In this document: positions 23,331 to 31,859 of the stretch, in pieces
Layout: the number at the start of each line of letters is the position of its first letter
How positions within the stretch are numbered: the stretch's first letter is position 1
The notes under the pieces: model-generated
What the model was told of the DNA's origin: nothing
Databases searched by the model: none
What the model saw: only the letters and a program-made list of their open reading frames with translations
Translations under genes and position numbers: made by a program
NCBI GenBank assembly: GCA_019054805.1
Contig: JAHQIY010000005.1
Span: 1,595,501-1,659,500, forward strand
DNA: 64,000 bases
Source: Brachionus manjavacas
Lineage: Eukaryota > Rotifera > Eurotatoria > Ploima > Brachionidae
Reading direction: 5' to 3'

Positions 23331-23516
23331 GCAAAAATTTAATTTAACAATTTATATATAATCTTTTATATGCAATTTATATAATTATACACATATGATT
23401 AATACATATCTTAATCATATTGCAACCATGTGGGCTGAAAAGAAGGCTCTGCCATTCGGAACTGCCCTTGAAAAAACTTTTCCTAAATTATTTTTTTAAT
23501 AATAAATAAATAATTC

Positions 23517-23760
23517 ATAAAATAGAAATGAAGAAAATTAAAAAAATTTAATTGAGATTTTTTTCGGATCAGATTCTTCAATTTTTTCAAAAAATTGTTT
23601 TTTATTGGCATAATATATGTAATAAAATAGAGAAATCGTATAATTTTAACAATACCTCTAGGTCTTTACTTAGATTTTGATTGAAATTTTCATCATTTGG
23701 AACTCTTTTTCTACATTACCTTGTCAATTTTATTTTTAACTTTAATTTTCTATTTAATCG
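23517..23760 (+). repeat. Duplicated segment, copy 1, continuation after the LINE
   Basis: Starts TTCATAAAATAGAAATGAAG and aligns with 40072-40310 at lower identity than the first block. It marks the 3' border of the LINE and shows that the duplication reached well into the intron. Confidence 0.8.
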
Positions 23761-24532
23761 ATGAGATGACATTAATTTGAGTCTTTGAATATGTTGATTT
23801 TACTCTTGATTTTTTAAGAACATTTTTTAGAATATAAAAAGTAGCTTAAGTTGACATGATAGGGTTGCTAGTGTTACTCCTAAAGTTATTTGCTAGCAAC
23901 AACACGTTTAAGTAAATAACCCTTAAATTCGTAAAAATGAAAACATCAAACATCTATTTTAATTTGTTTGGCAATAGTACTAAATGTGCAATATATTTCA
24001 GCATTTTGTTATTAAAGAAAGATTCCATTAAAATAGTTAACTTGATAGACTTAGAAAGCTCTTCATATTTCTTGAGTTAATTTTTTTTAGTTTTTTTTCT
24101 ACATTATTCATTTTTTATTTCATTATAAGAATCAATAATTTTGTCAAGGTAATTTTTTTTAATTTTTATATTTTAATTTTTTGATCATAATGAGGATTTT
24201 ATCTTGTAATTTATTGAAAGCTTTTCTAAAAAAAAATTTTTATTTTTTTTTCCAATTTTAAACAAGATTCTAAATGGAATGAACTATTTCATTAAATCAT
24301 ATGAATTTATCTATGCATAAAATTCTGATTTAATCAATAAAAATTTAGGCTTAAGCTATTTGAGAGGAAAAAAATTTCGTTATTTGCTTAAAAATAAGCT
24401 TTTACCTCCTAAGACATTGAAATAGGGTAGTTTACTTATTTATTTGAATTTTTTTACCAACCGTAAGAGTTTATATATTTATATAAAAATTAAAAAATAT
24501 TGTTGTTCATTCTTTAATTTAAACATATTAGA
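23761..24532 (+). other. Upstream region of the deaminase gene
   Basis: A+T-rich with no gene seen. A TATA-like run TTTATATATTTATATAAA sits at about 24470-24487, 46-63 nt before the start codon, and could be a core promoter, though such words are frequent by chance at this base composition. Confidence 0.4.
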
Positions 24533-26089
24533 ATGAATTTTGATTTGATTGTTATTGGAATAATTTGTCCAATTGGTAGTGATAAAAAAGAAATTTACCG
24601 ATTTTTTGATCAAAAGGCAAATAATTACAAATATGATGTGAAAATTATTATACTCAGAAAATTCTTGGAACGCCTTACTGAAAAAAAGTACCAAAGTTCG
24701 CAAACAAAAAATCCAGAATATTATGAAGAGCTGATGAATGTAGCAAACAACTTTAGGAGTAACACTAGCAACACTATCATGTCAACTTTAGCTACTTGTG
24801 ATATTTTAAACGATGTTCTTGAAAAATCAAGAGAAAAATCAATACATTCAAATACTCAAATTTATGTCATCTCATCGATTAAGTATCAAGAAGACATAGA
24901 TGAATTAAAGCGAATTTTCGGACTTAATTTTTTCATTATTGGATGTGGATCTTCAAAGAGACCAGAAATAAACCAAAGTAATACCGAAAAATTAGATGAA
25001 TTATTTAAGAAAGACAAAATAAAAAAAAATTTTGAAAAGAGTGATTTATTTTTAGATCTTGACGATAAAACGATGAAAGAGAATTTAGAAAGATTTTTTT
25101 ATCTAATTTTCTCTAATCCATTTTGTACACCAACTAAAGACGAATATTTTATGTCACTGGCATACAATGTTGCTTCAAGATCATCCTCTCTGAACAGACA
25201 AGTTGGAGCTATAATAGTATCTAACGATTATGACATTCTTTCTGTTGGATGTAATGAAGTTCCTAAAAAAGGTGGAGGTCAATATTGGAATTCTGATGTA
25301 AATGATTCACGAGAATTTAAAATCATGAGAAAATATGGACTAAAATTGGACTCTAACAAGAATGAAATAGAAAAATTGAAACAAAGTTTGAATAACAAAA
25401 TTTCTGGTGGAAATAATGGTCAGAATTCCGATTTGATTGATCACATTTCGAAAAGTATTGATGAGTCCGAGATAAGCGACTTGATTGAATTTTATAGAGA
25501 GGAGCATGCTGAAGAAGAGGCTTTAATTGCCTGTGCTCGGAATGGTAACATGACAAAACAATCAATACTTTATTGCACAGCATTTCCATGTCATTTGTGT
25601 ATAAAGAAGATAATAGCTTCTGGAATTGAAAAAGTGATCTACATTGAACCATATCCAAAAAGCAAAATACATCTATTTCAAGATTCAGTTAAAATTAATG
25701 ATTCTTTAACTAATTCTAGAAGTGAAGAATCTTCTACGGAAGAGAAAGTTATTTTTGAACAATTTAAAGGTGTAGGTCCAAATAGATATCAAGATTTTTT
25801 TTCTTTGAATTTATCCAATGGAATCAGGCTTAAACGAACAGCGGCTGATATATTCAAGGCAGAATCAAGTTTTACAACTCCCAGAATGCACAAAACAAGC
25901 TTTCTAAATCTAATTGCTAATTTTTTTGAAAAGTATACACCTTTTGATCCGTCTAAAATTGAAAATCTTGATGAACGGAGAATTATTTCAGAATTAAAAG
26001 AAAAGATTGATAAATTAGAGAAAATTTTTGAAGATATGAAAAGATGTTTTATCGAAACAAATAAAAATTTTATCAAAAAAAAACCTTAA
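24533..26089 (+). CDS. avcD/dcdV-like: AvcD/DcdV-like anti-phage dCTP/dCMP deaminase (bacterial type), intact and intronless
   Basis: 518 codons, one exon. Residues 1-170 form an alpha/beta domain starting LIVIGIICPIGSDKKEI, matching the P-loop-like start (IGLVGPVGTDL type) of bacterial AvcD/DcdV. Walker A is non-canonical (no GK[ST]). Residues 190-440 are a deoxycytidylate deaminase: NPFCTPTKDEYFMSLAYNVA, RQVGAIIVSNDYDILSVGCN, EVPKKGGGQYW, zinc ligands H325-A-E327 and P352-C353-x2-C356, then YIEPYPKSKIH, and FKGVGPNRYQDFF with the NGIRLKR tail. A lysine-rich coiled helix (478-518) closes it. In bacteria such enzymes deaminate dC nucleotides and drain dCTP on phage infection; AvcD is held off by a small RNA, AvcI. 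No stops, frameshifts or introns; AATAAA follows at 26178-26183. The neighbours are transposons. Family call strong; activity and role here unknown. Confidence 0.88.
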   Translation: MNFDLIVIGIICPIGSDKKEIYRFFDQKANNYKYDVKIIILRKFLERLTEKKYQSSQTKNPEYYEELMNVANNFRSNTSNTIMSTLATCDILNDVLEKSREKSIHSNTQIYVISSIKYQEDIDELKRIFGLNFFIIGCGSSKRPEINQSNTEKLDELFKKDKIKKNFEKSDLFLDLDDKTMKENLERFFYLIFSNPFCTPTKDEYFMSLAYNVASRSSSLNRQVGAIIVSNDYDILSVGCNEVPKKGGGQYWNSDVNDSREFKIMRKYGLKLDSNKNEIEKLKQSLNNKISGGNNGQNSDLIDHISKSIDESEISDLIEFYREEHAEEEALIACARNGNMTKQSILYCTAFPCHLCIKKIIASGIEKVIYIEPYPKSKIHLFQDSVKINDSLTNSRSEESSTEEKVIFEQFKGVGPNRYQDFFSLNLSNGIRLKRTAADIFKAESSFTTPRMHKTSFLNLIANFFEKYTPFDPSKIENLDERRIISELKEKIDKLEKIFEDMKRCFIETNKNFIKKKP

Positions 26090-26177
26090 AAATGAAAATT
26101 TTAGATTTTATCTTTAGAAAACATTTATCGACTCATTAATCCTTTGATTTTATTATTAATTAATTTTTATCACATAA

Positions 26178-26190
26178 AATAAATAAATAA
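26178..26190 (+). terminator. Probable poly(A) signal of the deaminase gene
   Basis: Overlapping AATAAA words 90 nt after the stop codon, with A/T-rich flanks. Plausible as the polyadenylation signal, but AATAAA is common in this sequence. Confidence 0.45.
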
Positions 26191-26837
26191 TTTAAAAAAA
26201 TACTTTTTTTACATTATTTAAAAAACGCTGACTAAACAGAGACTTGCAGATTTTGGTTTACAACCACGTCCAAATAAATTTCAATTTAAAATCTTGCGAA
26301 ATATTAAATGAATTAAAATGAAATTTTCTGGAAAAATTAATTTTATTTTGAAAAAACTTAAGATAAAAATTAAGTCTTATCATACACCTAAAATTTAATT
26401 GGAACAATTTTTTAAAACTTGATGCTTTAACGTAAACTTGAATTTTTGTTTTAATTTATTGCTTTTAATTTTGAATATTAAATAAAGAAAATTAAATAAG
26501 TGGATTTCAAGTTTTTTCTCATGTTGCTTTTTAATCTATAAGAATATTATTTTCTAAAATTTTCTTCGGAAAAAATTAAATAAAAAACTTTTTGATAAAA
26601 ATGGATTAGCCGATCGAGACCGATGAAGCTAGTTAAATCCTTTATCTTAATCAAACTTTCTCCTGGAACTGTTTACAAAATTTTATTAGAATTTAAGACA
26701 TCTGAAAGTTTGTTTACTCAAAACATTAAAAAAGTTAAAAATGGATTTTTTTTTATACTCTCCAAAAAAAACAAGTAAATAAATTATCAAAAAACAAAAT
26801 ATAATTTTTTTTCCAAAATAATTTCTAATTGATTAAG

Positions 26838-27049
26838 GCGACTGGAAATCAGATACGTATAGGTGGAATCAAAATGGGAAAGCAAATGGCATGCTAACAA
26901 AAGTTTATTACAAAGTAGATCTGGGTGAAAAAAAGTATTTTTTTCAATCAATTTTTGAACCAGCCAAGCAGTCTCAACAGGAGTATATCAAGGAATCAGT
27001 ACGTCTTGAAAATCCACATATAATTTATAAAAAAACAAGAAATTTGTAG
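26838..27049 (+). CDS. Exon-like frame encoding a W/Y-rich 'DWxxDxYxW' domain
   Basis: An AG acceptor at 26836-26837 is followed by GC GAC, phase 1, then 68 codons to a TAG: DWKSDTYRWNQNGKANG, KVYYKVDLGEKKYFF, PHIIYKK. It resembles the domain in the MULE at 28299 onward (DWSRDGFKWRNQGAKK ... IIIHYLDK). It could be a fragment of a related MULE. It could also be the second exon of the signal-peptide gene at 19306-19405, since the phase fits (G + GC gives Gly). Neither can be settled from sequence alone. Confidence 0.4.
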
Positions 27050-27100
27050 AAATTTAAAATAGGTTCAAAAAATGAAACATAAAGTAAATACTAATGAAAG

Positions 27101-27768
27101 AATTTATTTATTTGTTTATTTGTATCGAGCTAGTGCTCCTTCAGAATAAAAACATAAAAAAAAAAATAATAAAAAATAAAATGTTACAAGTTAAAAACGT
27201 TATGTTGAAATATTGAAACAAAAAAAAATTACTATGAAAAAATAAAAAACAAAAGTTTAATTTAAAATGCTCAATTTTTTAATTTCAATAATTATTATTC
27301 ATTTTTACTTATTAAAAACCATTTTGTTTTAATTTTTTTTTCCGCTTTTGACTAGTTCAAATCGAGCCAGGAGCCTAGATGAGCAGACCCTCAGCGATTG
27401 TTACTTCATTCATTCAGGGTAAAAACAGATTTTTTTTTTTTGCAAAATTAAGTTTCTGTGAGTTCAGGAAAAAAGGAGGAAATTGTTAGGTAGCAATTAC
27501 ACAATGGAGTTGGATATTCGATATATTTTGTTTCGAAACCTTCTCCATATTCTTCCACCAGTCTCACGACCAGTGGGACAGAATAACTCAATCCTGCCCT
27601 GACATATCTCTCAAATTCATATCTCTCACTCAACTTAAAAAGTCGATTCGAGACTGTTAGTAGTTTAAGCTTATTGAAGGCTTCTTGGAGCATAATATTG
27701 CAGGGGGTATCATAGTTCAGATTTAAGATGGATCTGACTGCTGGATTTTGAATCACTTGAATTTTTTT
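27101..27768 (-). mobile_element. LINE, 3' half (split by the MULE)
   Basis: Minus strand. Coding part 27448-27768 reads QVIQNPAVRSILNLNYDTPC, FKLSERYEFERYVRAGL, LVEEYGEGFETKYIEYP and LCNCYLTISSFF, a LINE C-terminal region. The 3' end is marked by an AAAT-type tail (TTTATTTATTTGTTTATTT on the + strand at about 27103-27122). The 5' continuation is at 31159-31492, on the other side of the MULE. Confidence 0.85.
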
Positions 27769-27945
27769 GGTTGTCCCTAAAAGGCGGAATGCGGAAAACG
27801 GAATTCCACAGGCCAAATTCCGCTAAAATTTTTCAAAAAAAATCCGCAAAATTACCTACTTAAAAGAATTTCCGGAATTTCCGCTTTTTAGTAGCAAGTT
27901 AAATTCCAGCGGAATTTGTCTTGCGGAATAAAAAAAATTTAAAAA
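27769..27945 (+). repeat. MULE left terminal inverted repeat
   Basis: GC-richer than its surroundings and built around GCGGAA/TTCCGC words. It pairs with 31028-31158. The left copy has an extra block of about 40 nt in the middle (containing TTCCGGAATTTCCGC); the right copy has an extra AATGCGG unit. The inner arm ATTCCAGCGGAATTTGTCTT is shared by both. Confidence 0.9.
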
Positions 27946-28122
27946 AAATTTGTTAAAACGTTAATAAAGTAATTTGAAATTTGAAAATGTTCTATAATTG
28001 TTGTAATTTAAATAAAAGTTAAACTTTGTTTGCCTGAATCTCACAATATTACATAACAAGTTATTAAAATTAAAATTAAAAATAATTAGAGATTTGAGAA
28101 TACTTAACCTAAATAACCAAAA

Positions 28123-30914
28123 ATGATCGTGTTTTCCACTGAACATAATCGATTATGTTATGATTATGTTCAACAAATATTCACTGATTTTCAACCTGAG
28201 CAAAAAAACATACTCATGAGATAAAATTTCCTGAATCAGGTATATTTAACCGTAAATAATAAATATATTTAATAATAATAATTAAATATATTTGTAAGGC
28301 GATGTATTGTTATATTGGACTAACAGTCCTGAAAAATACAATGACTGGTCAAGAGATGGATTTAAATGGCGAAATCAAGGTGCCAAAAAAGCCCTTGTAC
28401 CAACCTCAAGTGATGGTCCATTAATTTATAAAAGCTATCATCATCTTAAAATGCCAGATATGTCCATCAATAAAAACGTGATAAAAAATGTATATTATTA
28501 TCAGGATCAAGAAACACCGATAATTATACACTACTTGGACAAAAACAAACCAGATGAAAATGTCTTGATAGAATACGAATCAGGACCACATGGCAATACC
28601 TAAGATAAAAACAATGCCGAAATTTATCAAAGAGTATTGCCACCCGTTTTAAGTCAAATAAAAGAGAGAGTAACCAAAAAAGCACCAAATTTAGTTTACA
28701 AAGAGTCTTTAAAAAAAAAAGGACCAAGAGACTTAAAGCAATGCCAAAACTTACGCTATGTATATTTACTAAATTTTTCTTATTTGTCTAATTTATTTTA
28801 ATTTGAATTTTATAAAAATATTTTAAGGCTGTGAATAAACTTAAAAGATTTACATATGACGAAATTGCAAATTGTCATTTGATGCATATCTCGTTAGGCT
28901 TTCCAAATTTGATTTTAAGAGCTCCTGACATAAGAATAATATGCATTGATGATGATTTGTTACAAGAGACAAAAAAAGCAATGAATGCTTTTGATTCTGA
29001 AAACAGAACATGTTTTCAATTCGATACTACATTTAATATGACTGGCTATTATGTATCCGTGCTGTCATATATACATCCAATTCTAGTACACAATAACTCA
29101 GAAAAAGCTCCTTCTGTAGTTTTAGCATTTTTTCTACACGAAAAGAAGTTTGAAAGGTCTCACAATGAGTTCTGGCGATACATGAGTGAAGTACTACCTG
29201 AGTTGAGTGAATTAGGATATATTGTTACCGATTCTGAAGATGCTTTTAGGAACGCAATTAAAAGATACTTTCCAAATGTACCTCTTCTCAGGTGTTGGAA
29301 CCACTTTTGGAAGTCTACAGAGCGGTGGATAATTAGTAACAAAAAATTGTCAACAGACGACGTTGGATTCTATTGTGACTCGTTACGTGAGTTATTTTTA
29401 CAACCTAATAAAAATTTGTTCGATTCACAACTAGACAAAAAAAAAACAGGCTATACAAATAGTTCGGGTCAGTTGATTCCAGCTTGGAGACAAGAATTCA
29501 TCGATTATTTCAACAAATGTATTATGCCAGACATTGAAGGTTTAGCCGCATACTCAGTAAAACCTATTGCTAAAAGATTTTTTAATCATTTCACTGGGAT
29601 TACTACAAACCAAATTGAAGGGCTTAATAACTTATTAAAGTTAATTTGTGATAGAGTAGAATTGCCTTTAGACGTGGTAATTCTTGGTTTAAACCAGTTA
29701 TCAGTTTATTATTGTAATGAGATCAAGTTTGGCTTTGGTAATCGTGGTAATTACCGATAGAGACCGGAATTTAAAGAAAAATGTTTTTTAGACACTTGGT
29801 TCATCAACACCAGAGAAACAATGGAACCATCAGAAATTGTAAAATCTTTGATAGCTCATAAAAATGAGCTTTTACAGTCATGTGGTGTAAAATTTACAAC
29901 AATTAGTAACAGTGAAAATAGTTCGATTGAAAGTGATCTCGAAACTATTGCGTCAAGTAAATTACCAAGTTTATCAAACAGTTTAATTGAAGCAAACGAT
30001 GATCCGCAGTCTTCTTTTTGTGAGATCTACTTTAAATGATAATGTTCTAAATGTTCATGTTGAAAATGATGATGTATCGCAAAAGACATTAACCCAGTCA
30101 ACAAAAACATCTTCAACGCTTAACGCCATTACATCTAATACATCTGACGATGATGATTCTGATATAGAAAATTCACCATTCGAGCTTAGAAATCGTTATA
30201 ACTCTAAAATAAGTAGGGCATTATAGTTTGTAAATAATGGCAAAGTAAAGCTTGACACTGCCTTAAAAATTTACTTTGTCACTGACGAAAAAAACAACTG
30301 CTACCAAGTAAAACTACTCCCAAAAGCAACATGTACATGCTTAGAGAAGAATTCTTGTTGTCACATATTGGCTGTACAATCAATAAATGGAATTGAACCA
30401 GCATATAAAATACCTAATCTCACAGATTTAACAAAGGCCAAAAATTCTGGAATTACTGGAAGAAAAAAAAAAGGCCATTTGGTAAATTCAGTGGAGCCTA
30501 AAACTAGTACAAGTTCAGCAATTGATAGAAGCTGTGAATTACTGTAAAAAGAAATATTAATAGAAAACTTTCATGGTGATATTGCTGGTATTCTTGCTAA
30601 GACTGTATTAATAAAGAAAAATATGTTAATGATTTTAGTGTGCTTAGTGACAAATTTCTTAATGTAGATTTTGGGAAGTTAGAGACTTTTTTAAATAAAA
30701 TAAAATGGATAACTATTAAAACTTTAATTGAGGAGAAAAATAAGCATTGTATTTGTCCTATTTGCTCGATTATTTGCTAGGAACATTCTATCGAGTGTGA
30801 AAATTGCAAATTTTGGTATCACTTTGATTGTGGTAAAGTAAGTCGATACCATAGATCTGGCAAAAGTAAGTCTTGGATTTGTGAGAAATATGGCTTTAAA
30901 TGTATTAATAATTA
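28123..30914 (+). pseudogene. MULE transposase: CG-1-like/DW domain, MULE catalytic core, SWIM, PHD-like finger
   Basis: Exons 28123-28239, 28299-28758 and 28828 onward (short introns, phase kept). N-terminal domain DWSRDGFKWRNQGAKK ... IIIHYLDK ... GPHGN. The core at 28831-29757 has FDTTFNMTGYYVSVLSY (first Asp), VTDSEDAFRNAI (second Asp), LLRCWNHFWKST (CxxH) and ITTNQIEGLNNLLK (Glu). Then come an acidic linker, SWIM finger CTCLEKNSCCHILAVQ (about 30330-30376) and a C-terminal C-x2-C...C-x2-C...WYHFDC zinc finger of PHD type (about 30750-30910). Stops at 28601, 29758, 30224, 30544 and about 30778, a shift near 30000 and one in the first exon make it a pseudogene. Confidence 0.85.
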
Positions 30915-31027
30915 AACTTTATTAAATTATTTATTATAATCGACTAAATTAAACATGTTTATTATTAACATTTTATTATATAAGAAAGTAATATTAATAA
31001 AAAATGTATTAATAAATTTAATTTTTT

Positions 31028-31158
31028 TTTATTCCGCAAGACAAATTCCGCTGGAATTTAAAAATCTATTTTGCGGAATTTTTTAGAAAAGTTTTAGCGG
31101 AATTTGGCCTGCGGAATTCCGTTTTCCGCATTCCGCATTCCGCCTTTTAGGGACAACC
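31028..31158 (-). repeat. MULE right terminal inverted repeat
   Basis: Inverted counterpart of 27769-27945, ending ...CCTTTTAGGGACAACC. It keeps the outer 80-odd bp and the inner ATTCCGCAAGACAAATTCCG arm. Confidence 0.9.
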
Positions 31159-31492
31159 AATTTTATTTTTTGTTTGTTTCAGAGAAAGAATTTAAGCAAG
31201 GAAAAGAATAATCTATTATTGATCCAATTAATGATTTGTAAAGATTACCTAATGTTTTGGATTTTAAGCCACATTTCCTATTTGAGAGATATTTTATTAT
31301 ATTAAGTCTAGAATTACAACGTTCTTTTAACTTATCCATCATAGGACCAAATGTTAGTTTTGAGTTAAAGGTAATACCTAAAAATTCAACTTTTGTTGCA
31401 CAATTTAGATTATCATCGTCAATCTTAGGGTCGGGTTTAATTTTTTCTTTTAGATTTTTTGCAAAGATCATAAAGCACGACTTGAATAACAA
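31159..31492 (-). mobile_element. LINE, 5' part of the MULE-split copy (truncated)
   Basis: Minus strand frame with KSCFMIFAKN, CATKVEFLGITFNSKLTF, ERCNSRLNIIKYLSNRKCG and YKSLIGSIIDYSFPCLN: the post-catalytic part of a LINE reverse transcriptase (after the YADD block). It continues into 27768 and below once the MULE is removed. Nothing of the catalytic core is present upstream, so the LINE is 5'-truncated. Confidence 0.88.
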
Positions 31493-31859
31493 TTAAAATT
31501 TTAAGAATAACATCTGATGAGCATTTAAATGTGCATATTTTGCATCAACAAATAAGTTCATTCATACAATAAGTACAGTGCCTGATTTATTATTGCTTTT
31601 GATCATAAACTTTTAGAAGAATGTAATAATATGATTTAGTGTGCTAAAAAAAGTTTTGTTCTTTACTTGGCAACTAATTCTAGAAATCATTACAATAGAA
31701 AGGCATAAAAAAAACAAATTTTTCGACAAACTTAGGCAACCTCATCCGGACAAGAGATAAACTTGGCCACTAATTTTACATTTTTAATTAAAAAAAGAAA
31801 AATTTTATAAACATAAATTATTGAAGAAAATTTCATAATTATTGGATCAATTCTGCATA
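31493..31859. other. No gene seen
   Basis: A+T-rich. Contains CAACCTCATCCGGACAA at 31739-31755, repeated at 34782-34798, which suggests LINE- or SINE-derived material. Confidence 0.4.

Larger units (their letters stand above)
19640..23516 (+). mobile_element. CR1/Jockey-like LINE, decayed, with two nested insertions
   Basis: Non-LTR retrotransposon inserted in the intron of the duplicated exon. Parts in order: an ORF1-like start (MNRNKDYQFTLQQMIRRYVN), a small GC-rich insert at about 19757-19905, endonuclease (20033-20722), reverse transcriptase (21256-22323 and 22912-23330), a 3' end of AATAAATAAATAA (about 23502-23516), then host intron. Frames are broken by a T-run shift near 20715, a TAA at 20812-20814 and shifts near 21150 and 21215. 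The element is dead. Confidence 0.88.
27769..31158 (+). mobile_element. MULE DNA transposon, 3.39 kb, nested in a LINE
   Basis: Both ends read GGTTGTCCCTAAAAGGCGGA (right end inverted). They are bordered by a 9-bp duplication: AATTTTTTT at 27760-27768 and AATTTTATT at 31159-31167 (one mismatch). Nine bp is the usual MULE duplication length. Deleting the element plus one duplication rejoins the LINE frame exactly. Inside is a decayed transposase with MULE, SWIM and PHD-like domains. Clean ends but broken coding capacity suggest a fairly old, once autonomous copy. Confidence 0.92.

Noticed and set aside
28123..30914. Alternative genetic code, because TAA/TAG/TGA occur inside transposase frames
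   Set aside because: Host genes (RhoGEF, Ig, PAN, deaminase) use none of these codons internally over about 3,700 codons; the stops are confined to decayed transposons that also have frameshifts.
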